A stretch of 64,000 bases of DNA from Notamacropus eugenii. Its lineage: Eukaryota; Chordata; Mammalia; Diprotodontia; Macropodidae. Below, piece after piece: positions 13,561 to 25,009 of the stretch (positions are counted from its first letter, which is position 1; every line of letters begins with the position of its first letter). The notes beneath the pieces are model-generated. The model had not been told where the DNA came from. It ran no database searches and was given only the letters and a program-made list of their open reading frames with translations. Location of the stretch: positions 517,700,224 to 517,764,223 of the forward strand of contig NC_092872.1 of assembly GCF_028372415.1 (NCBI RefSeq), given 5' to 3'. Position numbers and translations under genes: made by a program.

Positions 13561-14308
13561 ATTATTTTTATTTTATAATGAAAGGCCAGCAGACAAGACG
13601 TACATGTCGCCCAAAGTCACACCATCAAACAGGACAGAACTCAAATCTAACCTTAACTCTGAGTCCAGAGTTCCTTCTCTTTTCATTGGTATCTATTTGG
13701 TATTTATTCTTTACCTTCTTAGATGTGTACGTGTAGCTTCTCCTGATAGAATGTAAGGTCCTTAAAGGCAGGAACAGTTTTGTTAAAAAAAAAATTGTCT
13801 TTGTATCTCCAGTGTCCAGCACGGTACCTGACATACAGTGGGTGCTTTATGAATGCTTGTTGATTGACTGATAGATTGATACACCATGCTGCCTTCTCCC
13901 ACCAGAAGTTCACTTATACCACTTGGGGAGAATATAGGAGGAAGGGAGGTGATTTTCTCTTCTTCCTATGAGAAAGATATTTCTTTCCTGTCTCTGAAGA
14001 GTACATTCCCAGGTGCAAAGGGGAAAGCCACCTAAACAACCAGCCAAGGTTAAACAGACAATAGCTGGTGCGTAATTTATGAGTCTGCCTTTGCAGCACA
14101 TCAGTTATGAGTATTCCACACACTTTGATAGGGCCTGGGTTTTCTGCAGGTTGAAAATATAGTGTATGTATCAAAACTCCAAGAAGCACTCTCCTAGTGA
14201 TGTTTGCATTATCCCTTACTGCTTTGGGGACAGCTCCTCGCTAATCTTGAAAATCACATGCACACACACATGTACATGTGCACACATGCATACACGCAGA
14301 CAGCGGTG

Positions 14309-14330
14309 TGCTGGTAAACGTTTACCAGCA
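14309..14330. repeat. Perfect 22-bp palindrome
   Basis: tgctggtaaac is followed immediately by its own reverse complement. The half-site matches the terminus of the GTGTGCT-end DNA elements nearby, so it may be a joined or self-complementary transposon end. Confidence 0.85.
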
Positions 14331-14910
14331 TGTGTATATCCATATATGTATATACATGTGTGTACATATAGTTAACAACATGTGTATATGTGTATGTACA
14401 TATAATATAACATTTAATCATGTGTGTGTATAGTTAGGATCGTAGAACACAAAATGTCAGACCTGGAAGGAACCCTAGGGAGAGACTCCAACTCTGACAT
14501 TTTGCCTATGAGAAAAGAGACTTAAAAAGACCAAGTGAATGGCCCAGAGTCACACAGGTAGTAAGCTACAGAGCTAAGATTTGAACTCAGATCCACTGAT
14601 TTCAAATTCCGTGTTCTCACCACACCTCAACTTCTCCATCTGTCCAATGGTAGTATGCGTGGTAGTAGTATCATAAATGAACACTGGACCAGTAGTCAGA
14701 AGACCTGAGATCTAGTCCCAAACTTACTTTGTGTCTTTGAAACAAGTCACTTCCCCTCTCTGGGCCTCAGTTTATTACTCAGTAAAATGAGTAAGTTGGA
14801 CGAATGATCTCCAACATCGTTTTCAGTTCTAGTATTTTATGTTCTGTGTGCAAATTTCCCTATGTGTTCTGGGTTCTATTATGCTGTATTCTAAGGTCCC
14901 TTCCAGCCAG

Positions 14911-15122
14911 GAGTGTGCTAGAACTAGCTCTAAACAGCTTACAAAGCCCATTGTTAAATGTTCAGTGAGTATTTACCCCTCCAAAACTGCCAATCACTGC
15001 CATTGAAGGCTTCAGTTATTTTGTTGATTTCTAGCCCTTAGTGTTAATAAAGCAGAGTAAACTTAAAAGTGGATGTGCAACCTTTTTTGAGAACTTGGTT
15101 GTTAACTGCTTACCAGCACACC
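14911..15122 (+). mobile_element. Short DNA element with GTGTGCT ends
   Basis: Left gagtgtgctagaactagctc, internal cattgttaaatgttcagtga, right gttgttaactgcttaccagc then acacc. Same family as 39580-39790 (minus), 43649-43815 (plus) and 57193-57415 (plus, left end lost). No coding capacity. Confidence 0.6.
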
Positions 15123-15871
15123 CCCTGATAGCTCTAGAAATACTGCTTCAGCTCCACAGCAGCCCAGGAGAAGGCTCAGAGAATGAAGTCATCACTTGCC
15201 GGGAGTCCTGGTAACTCAAGGATAATAGGAATAATAACAATCACAACATTGAATATAATAATTAACTGGCATTTTATAGCACTTCAAGGTTTTCAAAATA
15301 TTTGACGGCCATTATGTCATTTGACATAATGGTACTCCTGTTATTTCCAGTTCTAGCATTCTGTAAATCCAATCATAATCCAGTCACATTTCCATAGCAC
15401 TTTAAGGTTTAAAAAGCCCTCTCATTACACTATGAGGTAAGTTAATGTACTGTTGCTCCCATTTTACAGATTAGGAAATTTATTACTTCTAGTCAACAAG
15501 TTAGTAAGAGTCCGAAATCAATTACAAATTAAACTTCCTAATTCCAAGTCCATGGTTCTTTCTCCTATACCATACCTGCTTTCTAAAGCAAAAGTAACCT
15601 GCAGATCATGAAGTGAGAAACAAAGATCTAGTTCCTAGGGAAAGGGACTGGACCTGGGATGTTGTTGGTAGAATGAACTCCTGGGGTGAGGAAACTCCCT
15701 TCACTAATACCGGGCTGCACCTTCTCTGAAATTGAGAGCCAAGAGAAATTACGTGATTTGGCCAGATCACACAGCCAGTGTGTGTCAAAAGTAGTACATA
15801 TATTTAACATTTATCCAAGTCTTCCTGGGTTGGAGGTCAGCTCTCTGATATAGAGGACAGAGCATGGCATT

Positions 15872-16121
15872 GGGAAGTCAGGAGTTGTTCAGGCATGTCA
15901 GACTCTTCTGTGACCCTGTGAACCATATTATCCATGATGTTTTCTTGGCAAAGATACTGGACTGGTTTATCATGTCCTTTGCCAGTGGATTCAGACAAAC
16001 ACAGGTTAAAAGTGACTTACCCAGGGTCACATGGCTAATAAGCATCTGAGACTGGATTCGAATTCAGGTCTTCCTTACTCTAAAACCAGCACCCTGTGCA
16101 TCACTCCATCTAGCTGCCTCC
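15872..16121 (-). mobile_element. tRNA-headed SINE with long tail, near full length
   Basis: On the minus strand: gcagctagatggagtgatgc head, gaattcgaatccagtctcag, gtgaccctgggtaagtcact, and the tail gccaagaaaacatcatgg with the gtcacagaagagtctgacat end. A plus-strand CORE-SINE (16125-16330) follows at once and reaches close to the KCNB1 acceptor. Confidence 0.8.
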
Positions 16122-16124
16122 AAC

Positions 16125-16330
16125 TAGATAATCAGGACACCTGAGTTCAGTGTGACACTATGGAAGTCATTTAACCTCTCTCAGACTCAGTTTCTTCATC
16201 TAGAAAGTGGGAGTAATATAGCACCTACCTTACAGAATTGTTATGATGATCAAATGAGATAATATATGTAAAACACTTTGCAAACCTTAAAATTCTGTAT
16301 AAATTCTAGCTATTCTTATTATCTTCTGCT
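16125..16330 (+). mobile_element. KCNB1: CORE-SINE upstream of KCNB1 exon
   Basis: ggacacctgagttcagtgtg, then cagactcagtttcttcatct, gatgatcaaatgagataata and ctgtataaattctagctatt. Core and 3' end are present and the head is worn. It ends about 125 bp before the exon. Confidence 0.7.
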
Positions 16331-16417
16331 ATGTCACACTGCCTCTCAATACAAATATAAAAGTATAAAATATAAATATAAAAGTATAAAATAATGACAT
16401 TATTATCATGATTAATT

Positions 16418-16455
16418 ATTATTATGAACTAAATCCAGCTCTCTTCTCTTCACAG
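16418..16455 (+). promoter_or_regulatory. KCNB1: KCNB1 intron 1 splice acceptor
   Basis: A pyrimidine-rich run (ctctcttctcttcacag) ends in AG at 16454-16455, directly before the first S1 codon ATC. It fixes the exon start in phase 0 and excludes the intronic ATG at 16408. CORE-SINE sequence comes to within about 120 bp of the acceptor. Confidence 0.9.
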
Positions 16456-18507
16456 ATCCTGGCCATTATCTCCATTATGTTCATTGTCCTCTCAACCATC
16501 GCACTGTCGCTCAATACGCTTCCCGAGCTTCAGAGCCTCGATGAGTTTGGACAGAGCACCGACAACCCCCAGCTGGCTCATGTGGAAGCCGTGTGCATTG
16601 CCTGGTTCACCATGGAATACCTCCTCCGATTCCTGTCCTCACCGAAGAAATGGAAGTTCTTCAAAGGCCCCCTCAATGCCATTGACTTGCTGGCCATTTT
16701 GCCCTACTACGTCACCATATTCCTAACCGAGTCCAACAAGAGCGTGCTACAGTTTCAAAACGTGCGCCGGGTTGTGCAGATCTTCAGAATTATGAGAATC
16801 CTGAGGATTCTCAAACTTGCCCGGCATTCCACTGGCCTGCAGTCTTTGGGGTTCACCCTCAGGAGGAGCTACAATGAACTTGGCTTACTCATCCTCTTCC
16901 TAGCCATGGGCATCATGATCTTCTCCAGCCTGGTTTTCTTTGCTGAGAAGGATGAGGATGATACCAAGTTCAAAAGCATCCCAGCTTCTTTCTGGTGGGC
17001 TACAATCACCATGACCACTGTAGGCTATGGCGACATCTACCCCAAAACCCTCTTGGGTAAAATCGTAGGGGGGTTGTGCTGTATTGCAGGAGTCCTGGTG
17101 ATTGCGCTTCCTATCCCCATCATTGTCAACAACTTCTCTGAGTTCTACAAGGAGCAGAAGAGACAAGAGAAAGCCATCAAACGTCGGGAAGCCCTGGAGA
17201 GAGCCAAGAGAAATGGTAGCATTGTTTCCATGAACATGAAGGATGCTTTTGCCCGAAGTATAGAAATGATGGACATTGTAGTGGAAAAGAATGGGGAGAC
17301 CCTGGGAAAAAAGGATAAAGTCCAAGATAATCACTTGTCTCCTAGCAAGTGGAAGTGGACAAAGAGGACTCTGTCTGAAACTAGCTCTAGTAAGTCCTTT
17401 GAAACAAAAGAGCAGGGGTCTCCAGAGAAGGCCAGGTCATCCTGCAGCCCTCAGCACCTGAATGTTCAGCAGCTAGAAGACATGTACAACAAGATGGCCA
17501 AGACTCAGTCTCAGCCAAACCTCAACACCAAGGAGTCAGCTCAGCAGGGCAAACACAAGGAAGAACTTGAAATGGACAGCATTCCAGGTCCTGTGGTACC
17601 CCTCCTGCCCGCACGAACAGAAGGGGTGATTGACATGCGCAGCATGTCCAGTATCGATAGCTTCATCAGCTGTGCAACAGACTTTCCAGAATCCAGCAGG
17701 TTCTCCCACAGCCCATTGGCATCCCTCTCTAGCAAGACAAGTGGCCCTATGGCCCAGGAACTCAGCTGGCGGGGCCCTCCAGACTCTGGTGGAAGCAGGT
17801 TATCAGACTCCAACCCAACCCCAGATGGCAGCCAACGTTCCAGCTTCTTTATTGAGAGTCCCAAGAGTTCCATGAAGACAAATAATCCCTTGAAACTCCG
17901 GTCACTGAAAGTCAACTTCATGGAAGGGGATCAAGGCTCACCCTTACCTATGGGCAGCATCCTGGGGATATATCCAGATCCTCTCAGAAACCGGGGTGGT
18001 GCCACCATCATGGGCCTTGAGAGTGCTATGCTCCCAGATAGATCCTTGCTGAGCCCGGAGTCCTCTGTCTACACCACGGCAAGTGCCAGGACGCCCCCCA
18101 AATCCCCCGAGAAACACGCAGCAATAGCATTCAATTTCCACGATGCCAGTATCCATCAGTACATCGATGCAGACACCGATGATGAAGGGCAGCTGCTCTA
18201 CAGTGTGGACTCTAGTCCTCCAAAGAGCCTTCACAGCAACACCAGTCCAAAGTACAGCATCACCAACAGTGGATTTCTCAGGCAAAGAGACAGTGTGCAC
18301 AGGACGGACAAGAACCACCAGGAGCTTTCCCCCTTACCCACCTCGCCCAAGTTTCTAGGGCAGAACTGTGTTTATTCCATGGAAGCATTGACTGGAAAGA
18401 ACCAGAGAAGTCAAGAAAAGGGCAAACTAGATAATCACATATCCCCAGAGGTCCATGTGCTGCCAGGGGGTGGAGGACAGGGAAGCACAAAGGATTCAAG
18501 CATCTGA
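16456..18507 (+). CDS. KCNB1: KCNB1 terminal coding exon: Kv2.1 channel core and C-terminus (partial CDS)
   Basis: Delayed-rectifier voltage-gated potassium channel alpha subunit of the plasma membrane; it sets repolarisation in neurons and endocrine cells and forms ER-plasma membrane junctions. The exon encodes 683 residues in phase 0, from the first residue of S1 (ILAIISIMF) to the stop at 18505-18507. Exon residue positions: S1 1-21, S2 about 41-63, S3 74-91, S4 102-123 with regularly spaced arginines ([18 protein letters not shown]), S5 142-163, selectivity filter TVGYGD 188-193 (17017-17034), S6 202-227 with the PIP bend 219-221. The clustering motif [15 protein letters not shown] (396-410, from 17641), which binds VAP proteins, is intact. 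The C-terminus ([30 protein letters not shown], ending TKDSSI) matches KCNB1 rather than KCNB2 as I remember them. The upstream in-frame ATG at 16408 is intronic, because an acceptor precedes 16456. No disruption is seen. The T1 domain exon lies outside the window. Confidence 0.98.
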   Translation: MLAIISIMFIVLSTIALSLNTLPELQSLDEFGQSTDNPQLAHVEAVCIAWFTMEYLLRFLSSPKKWKFFKGPLNAIDLLAILPYYVTIFLTESNKSVLQFQNVRRVVQIFRIMRILRILKLARHSTGLQSLGFTLRRSYNELGLLILFLAMGIMIFSSLVFFAEKDEDDTKFKSIPASFWWATITMTTVGYGDIYPKTLLGKIVGGLCCIAGVLVIALPIPIIVNNFSEFYKEQKRQEKAIKRREALERAKRNGSIVSMNMKDAFARSIEMMDIVVEKNGETLGKKDKVQDNHLSPSKWKWTKRTLSETSSSKSFETKEQGSPEKARSSCSPQHLNVQQLEDMYNKMAKTQSQPNLNTKESAQQGKHKEELEMDSIPGPVVPLLPARTEGVIDMRSMSSIDSFISCATDFPESSRFSHSPLASLSSKTSGPMAQELSWRGPPDSGGSRLSDSNPTPDGSQRSSFFIESPKSSMKTNNPLKLRSLKVNFMEGDQGSPLPMGSILGIYPDPLRNRGGATIMGLESAMLPDRSLLSPESSVYTTASARTPPKSPEKHAAIAFNFHDASIHQYIDADTDDEGQLLYSVDSSPPKSLHSNTSPKYSITNSGFLRQRDSVHRTDKNHQELSPLPTSPKFLGQNCVYSMEALTGKNQRSQEKGKLDNHISPEVHVLPGGGGQGSTKDSSI

Positions 18508-18617
18508 AAAACCCTGGACAGGAGACCTGTTGGCACGTTTCCAGGGATGCTGTCTGCTCCCCCACCACTGAGCTTTTCTGCATGAACTTTACAAATGAAA
18601 CAAGCTACTTGTTTCTA

Positions 18618-18623
18618 AATAAA
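18618..18623 (+). promoter_or_regulatory. KCNB1: Poly(A) signal AATAAA, proximal
   Basis: AATAAA lies 111 bp after the KCNB1 stop, within tttctaaataaaatacag. It could give a very short 3' UTR. Usage cannot be judged from sequence. Confidence 0.4.
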
Positions 18624-21223
18624 ATACAGAATGAAGTATATCCAAGGAAATGCCCAGAGCAGCCACACAAGTCCTGATGTGGAAGGATCATCTAAGGTAC
18701 TTCCCAGTCCACAAAACCATCCATCAGAGTGAGGTTGACCAGGCAACAGTATCTCCTTGGATCTCTCCTGTTACCATCCTTCTTTGGAAGGGCTGGGAAC
18801 AATATTCACAGCAGTCCCTGTCCCCACTCCCTCCCATACACTCTTCTCTTTCCCCATTCTTGGGACACTCCAACCTCAAATGTTCCAGCCCTGGATGGGG
18901 ATATTTTCATCCCTCCCAGGAAAAAACAAAGCAGGGTAAAGGAGCAAACCTATGGGAAAGGAACGGAAGGGGGAAAGACAAGCCCAGTCTGGGGTCCTGC
19001 TTCACAACCATTGGGCACACCAGTCTTCTGTCTCCTGGATGGAGACAGTGTTTCAAGGTAGCAGGGGATGCTTACATCATGGAAATGTGAGCACTTGTAC
19101 AAGCCAAGATTCTGGCCTGAAAAGCGTATTGCAGACCCTTCATCTAACTTCAGTATTCTGTAGAAACCTGAGCTTTTGTTTTGAGGTCAAAGCAGGGTGA
19201 GTTGCACCACTTGTATCTGATTTAAATTGACTCCTTACCTCCTGGGGAGGGGTTGGTAACTGATATTTACCCAATACAATGAACTCGAGCACCAAGAGAA
19301 TGTTGTGGGAGAAAATGAGAATATTTTTGGAGATTTAACTAGCATAGAATCAAAAGATATGCAAGTATTAGATATGCAAAAAAAAATACCATAATCAAAG
19401 AGACCACAAGTGAGCCACAACGAAACCTAGTTGGTTTAAAACGGGGAAAAAACTGCAAAATTCAAAAGGAAACCAAGACCCACTTGCAGCACCCAGTTTA
19501 GACTCTGCAATAAATCCTTCCATGACAGGTTATAGCAACTACAAAGGGATTAACTTTTGTTTCTGTGATATTCACACTAAAAAGACAAAAACAAAAAATG
19601 TTCTAAACGAAAAGCACTTTATGGTCTCTCAAAGGTAGGATCTACCAAGGACAGGATAAACATCTAGCACTTTAAAACAAGCACTATTTCCACAGGGGCC
19701 ACCTGTTCTGACTGGCAAGGTTGTCATTAAGGCATTGGTCACTGGCCACAGTTGGTCATGTGACTTGTGCGCTGTTACTGCTCTGTGTTGTGTCTGTGTC
19801 TGTGGGTTCACCTTCCCCACCCCCAGCCCCAGCCCCACAAAACTAACTTGTTAATCCCCATGAGTCTTACAAGAAAAGGCTTCTAAACCCCCTATGACAG
19901 TGTAGGTGACCTGGGCAGTTAACGATCCAGTCTAGCTGTCCAAGGGACACCATGCCTGCACTGCTGAGAAAGACAGTCAAGAGTCTGGAGTCAGGTGTCT
20001 CTGTTGCTTTCTTGTAAACTAGTCTTGGGTTTGTTTTCGGTGTAACTGTCTGTACAAAATGCTGTGCTCTCGTATTCCTGCAACCAGTGATGGCCAGGGC
20101 AGCCTGTACAGACAACAGCAATAAGTGCACATGTACATTGTCAGTGGTTGTGATTTGTAACTCCATGGTTGGTTGTCCCGTCCTTAGTACAATGACTTCT
20201 ATGCTGCATATACACCTGGCTCTCCTCCCACCTCAGCATGCTGGGGGAGATGAATTCTCACTGAGTCAGGGTGGGCCCTGGGTGGGCTCTGTCCTTGGCC
20301 AGGTGACAGAGAAAAGTAGCAACTGGAAGGATTTGCCAAGATCTATTCACAGCACGTGTGCAGCAAATGCAAAAGTGTACTTAGAGGAATTGCTGCAAAG
20401 TATTCCCGGGATCCTTGTGTCAGATTGGGAGTATAGCACACTCCATGGCAATTATCCACCAAGGGGGCTTTTTCTCTGGCAAGCTATCTGGAGTGGCCTG
20501 TCTGCCTGTGGGAGCCAGTGGGAGGTAGTCCAACACAATGTCCGCCGTTCTTAGCATCTTCTCTTTGTTTGGGTCGCCATTCATGTCTGTCATCAGCACA
20601 AATGTGAAAATTCAGGGAAAAAAATAGCTTTTTTTTTTTACATATATTAAATATATATATATATAAAGTAAATAGTAGTGATTTCCAGTTGAGAAATTTT
20701 TAGAGCTGATGCTAATCTATTATGTTTAAAAATGACATTGCATATTTTACATATCAGGAAAGTGAACACATTTAAATATAGCCATATACCAAGGGAACTC
20801 ACCAACCCTACTTTAAATTGATGCATCTTATTTGCAGGTGATGTTGACAAGAGGTGTCTAGATCAGTAACATGTCATGTTTTGGTTTGGTTTTTAAAACT
20901 GAAATCAATTGGTGCAACTCTCCTTGTAACCAAAGGCCCTGTCTGCCTTGTGTGATCACTTAGGACTCAACCCTTAGCTCGCCTAGTTTGTCTCACTTTA
21001 AAGTAGCATTTTGAGTCACTTTTGAAGGATGAATTCAGAAGTATCCTTAAAAACCTACCTTTTGTGGCATCAGAGCCAAAACCCTATAGATTTCTTATAG
21101 AAACAGAATCACGGAGACCCAGCATTTACTATGCTTGAAGAATGTTTTGATTTCTTTTTTTATTTTTCACTTTTGTGTGTATGTATTATGGGAAATGTAG
21201 CTCTTACCGTGCACCCAGTTCCA

Positions 21224-21229
21224 AATAAA
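21224..21229 (+). promoter_or_regulatory. KCNB1: Poly(A) signal AATAAA, internal
   Basis: AATAAA in ccaaataaaaacatgacg, 2.7 kb into the UTR, followed by T- and GT-rich sequence (tttttaaaatatgtgg) suitable as a downstream element. Candidate alternative end. Confidence 0.4.
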
Positions 21230-22044
21230 AACATGACGAATCCAAATTTTTAAAATATGTGGATGTTATGTGCGTGCACATGCAGTCCTGTACATAGTTA
21301 CACGTATGTACATATACACTGGGAAATCTACTTAGGTGTTACTAAACGGTGAGACTCAAACGTCCTTGGTAGAGAAAAAACACTGATTTGGATCCATAGA
21401 GTGTTCCTCTCCCTCCCCTCCCCCTCTCAATCCCACAGGTATCTCAAGAAGAAGGCAATTCAAAAATTCCCATCATATTTTTCTCCTGGAGTCAACAAAA
21501 AGCAAGCAGAAGAAAAATAAAACACAAACTCACAGGTGGTGGTTTGTAGAAATACAAATAGAGGTGGGCAGAGATGGGTAGAAGAGATCCCAAGGTTCCC
21601 TTCTCTTTGGGTAATCAATTCAGCAAAACTCACCTGTCAGCTGGATCCCAACAGAGAATAAAGTCAAACTTCCACCACTCATCCCTAAGGGAACAAGTGT
21701 GGGCAACTTTTACACTGCCTCATGATAGTTTAGGGGCAATAAAATCTATTTTTTTTTCAAAAGGGTCAGAACAGATCACATCAATAAGAGCATCCCCATG
21801 TCATTCCCATCACCAATCCCTATCCAGTTTGTTGAAATGAAGGCATATCCCAATGACTAATTCATTTTCATCCACTCATGGATCCCAAACCAACAACTGG
21901 ATTCTGTGACAAAACTCTGGCCAAGTCAGTCAAATACTGGCTAGTTGGCCACTCCAATGCCACGCTCCAGAGACAATACTGTGGCCAGTTGTGGGTGGAG
22001 TGCTAACACTGGGAGGAGATGTTGTCTTGAACTTGTAAGCTTTG

Positions 22045-22050
22045 AATAAA
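22045..22050 (+). promoter_or_regulatory. KCNB1: Poly(A) signal AATAAA, internal
   Basis: AATAAA in ctttgaataaagaagaac, followed 45 bp later by the T-rich run gcctttttctctta. Well-formed candidate alternative end, 3.5 kb after the stop. Confidence 0.4.
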
Positions 22051-24559
22051 GAAGAACATTACTTCCAGGCAGTAGATTTCTCAGTGCCTTTTTCTCTTAG
22101 GAATTTCATCTAAGCACACTTAAAGGGGACAAGGAACACAAAAAAAGGAGGAAGAAAAAAAAGATACATTTGTTCCTGTGACTCCTACTTTCCTAGAAGA
22201 GTTAGGGAATTAAGAATTCAGAAGAAGAAAAAAAAAGATTCCCTCTTGACTGGTGCAGCCCAACCCCTGGGAATCACAGGCGATGCAAACTTTGAACTGT
22301 CAACACATCCTATAGGTATCTTTGGTGACTCCAAGCCTTTCCTTCCCTTGCAGCTAATAAAGTACCTGTTTATATGGAGCAAAACAAAACAGTATTCTCT
22401 TCTGTAAAATTGTAATGTACTGTTAATGTTTGTATCTATTGTATATTTCTGTCTTGACTGAAATTATGGTTGGTACAGTTTCTAGTAGATGAACTAGGGG
22501 TAATTTAAGACTTAAACCAACCAGGACACTAAAGCCAGGTTCTCTCTCTCTCTGCCACCAAGTCTCACATCACATTATCCAAGACTCTGAAACAAGAACT
22601 TGAGAAAATAACAAAACTCTGGAATCTGGGCCCTGAACAGCAGGACCATCATGCTGAAGCACTTTGGTCACTGGCTTCAAGGGGCCACACAAGTGGTAAA
22701 AGGAGGAGCCACCATCTATAGCCACCCTGCCAGAATCGACTAAGTCAAACTAGAGGTTTCCCTTCTTCAAAGTTTCATAGCCTCTCAAGCCCTTGTGCTA
22801 AGGAAACCAAAACTAACCTCACACAACCATAGAATGTTTGGGGATACCCGAAGTCAGGGAGAAGATGGCTTTAATTAGTTCCTGAAAAGGTACAAAAGTG
22901 GGAATTACCTCGGTGTTTACCTTTGAGCTGGCCCTTTAAGTATCTGATGTATGGAAATGTCACAAGACTTTCGTGCATCTCAGAATAGTCTATTTTTCTG
23001 TTCAGATAAAAATATATATATGTATTTTTAGCAAATTTATAATAGGGAAATTGAGTCAAATATCTTCTTTTGTATTACAGAATAATATATTAGGAGACTT
23101 ATTTATGGTCATTTCTATATCTGATTTCTTCTGGTCTTTTTATTTTATTCCTTGGTTTTTGTTGCTTCTAGGGGAGTGGGGGAGGAGAGGGAGGAAGGGG
23201 CACAGAAAAACCCATCCAAGGTTTTGGTGTCTGATTCCTTTGTGGAAATGTCAACCAACTGTCTGGTATTGTCATTTTACATAAGTTGTCTTTGTGTTGT
23301 TACTGTTTAAGGCTCATAAAGCAGGGACTGAAAGTGGAAGAGAGGAAGGAAGGAAGGAAAGGAGGAAGAAACGTATGATCTGTCAAATGGAATCCACTCA
23401 ACACGGGAATCTGGAAAGGCTGTCCTAATCAAAGCTGCCATTCCAGACATCCTGGATTGACCAGGGCTTTTTGGAACCAAAATTCTCTTCCCATTCAAAT
23501 TTTAGTCAACATTTTACATTCTTAGGTTCCTTTTAGCCCCAAATTGGCTCTTCTCAACCAGTCTGTAGCCTCTCTACCCAGCCCTATAACACTACCAAAT
23601 GAAATGGAAAGTTATCGATGTTTCCAGACTGAAAGCCTTTCATTGGCTTATTTCTAGAAACGTCACCCAAGACCAACTGCCTCTCCCACACCTGGAAAGG
23701 AAAACTGCTTCTCAGGATGTGCTGTCTAAACTTCCTTTCCTTGAAGGTTGCCTAAATATGTAGCCAAATGGATAAGGATTCAGTGCAACTGGGTCTACAT
23801 AGCCCTCTCTTGTTCAGATCTTGGGATTTCACTGATTTTTCCTCTGAGTTTGTCCAGGGGCATCTCTCCAAGTCTCCCTCTGTGCAATGATTAAAATCAG
23901 AGCTCATATTTCTATAGCACTTTATAAGGAATTGTACTCATAATAACCCTATAAGGCATGTGATTTGAAAGTTATTTTCCATATTTTATAGATGAGGAAA
24001 CTGAGGCTTGGAAAACCAAAGTGACTTGGCCATAATCACAAAGCTATTTAGTAGGAGAACTGAGACTAGAACCTGATCTTCTGACTCTAAGCCATAGTGT
24101 GCCACACTATGTCTCAATGACAATGGGGGAGGGGGAGCATCCTTGTGTGTCCCTTCTTGGGACAGCAGATTTCTAAACCAAACTGTGAATGAGAAACTGG
24201 AATGGGTCACATTAATAATTCTGGACTCTGAATGGAAAAATAGCTAAATTTCAATTTCCACAGTGAATAATGAACTGAACCAAAGATCTTTCCCAAGCAA
24301 ATCCTGGTAAACCAGTTCTAAGAGAGTCAAATGCAGTGTCTGTTATAACGTGGTAGAAAGAGCCCTGCACCAGAAACCAGGAGGACAAAATTCTGTCACC
24401 ACCTCCCTGGGTGATTCAAAGTGTGTCTCTTCCCTCTCCAGGCCTCAGTTTCTTCTTCTCTAAAAATGAGGGGTTTTGACTTAGTTCTCTATAAGTTTCC
24501 TCCCAGCTCTGGTATTCTGTGTTCTAAGGTTGCTTCCAGCTTTGAAAGTCTATCTTCTA

Positions 24560-24760
24560 TTTGCTAAGATTTTTTTCAGCTCTGAAATTTTGTGTTCTGG
24601 GTTCTAAGTTCCCTTCCAGCTCTGATATTCTGTGTTCTGTGTTCCAAGTTCCCTTCCAACAATGACAATCATTATGTTCTGAGGTCCCTTGCTGCTTTGA
24701 CATTTTATGTTCTAAAGTGTCTTCTAACTCTGACTTCCTTTGAGTCAAAAACTATTGAAC
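24560..24760 (-). repeat. 33-bp-unit tandem array
   Basis: About six degenerate units in minus orientation, each holding cagagctggaaggga and a form of cttagaacatagaat. The unit length is a multiple of three, so the minus strand stays open (repeats of SELEGTLEHRM-like residues). It follows a CORE-SINE and lies in the KCNB1 3' UTR. Confidence 0.75.
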
Positions 24761-24954
24761 CAGTATAACAGATGTCCAAAAACCTTTCCTCGCAGGAACT
24801 GAGCCATTCAGTGTTACAGACAAGCACTTACATCAGAGTTTGATGTAGTCCCAGACACCACTTACCTGAGAATTTCTCCAAAGCTTCCCAAATGCCACTT
24901 TGAACCAGGATTGGTTTTTGGAGTGGTCTCATTATAAAATGACTACACTGACTA

Positions 24955-24968
24955 CATACACACACATG

Positions 24969-25008
<40 letters not shown>

Positions 25009-25009
25009 G
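24955..25009 (+). repeat. CA microsatellite in KCNB1 3' UTR
   Basis: CA units with CATA variants at the start. Confidence 0.9.

Larger units (their letters stand above)
8160..15580. repeat. Further CORE-SINE fragments in KCNB1 intron
   Basis: Plus: about 8165-8420, 9290-9480, 11290-11400 and 14670-14850. Minus: about 11840-12000, 14450-14640 and 15240-15580. Same motifs as elsewhere in the window. Many keep only the core and 3' end. Confidence 0.55.
1..16455 (+). other. KCNB1: KCNB1 intron 1 (3' part), repeat-rich
   Basis: This stretch lies just upstream of the KCNB1 terminal coding exon, whose acceptor ends at 16455. In known KCNB1 genes the preceding intron is very long and the first coding exon carries the T1 tetramerisation domain. 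No T1-like coding sequence is visible here, so exon 1 should lie well upstream of the window. The contents are CORE-SINE fragments (about one per kb), an L1 remnant at 9.5-10.5 kb, hAT-type fragments, and TG, GA, AC and CTTT simple repeats. The least repeat-like part is about 7500-8160. The intron assignment is inference from position; I see no other convincing coding exon. Confidence 0.8.

Noticed and set aside
16408-16455. In-frame ATG extending the KCNB1 frame upstream
   Set aside because: The 16 codons lie in the intron ahead of a clear splice acceptor and do not match the channel sequence before S1.
16900-17334. Antisense ORFs of up to 144 codons over the KCNB1 exon
   Set aside because: Shadows of the coding strand; no family likeness and no sign of independent splicing.
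18650-19090. ORF of 146 codons after the KCNB1 stop
   Set aside because: No recognisable domain, overlapping alternatives in other frames, and it lies in UTR sequence.
24557-24748. Apparent small coiled-coil protein with SELEGTLEH repeats
   Set aside because: Same 33-bp array on the minus strand, inside the KCNB1 3' UTR.
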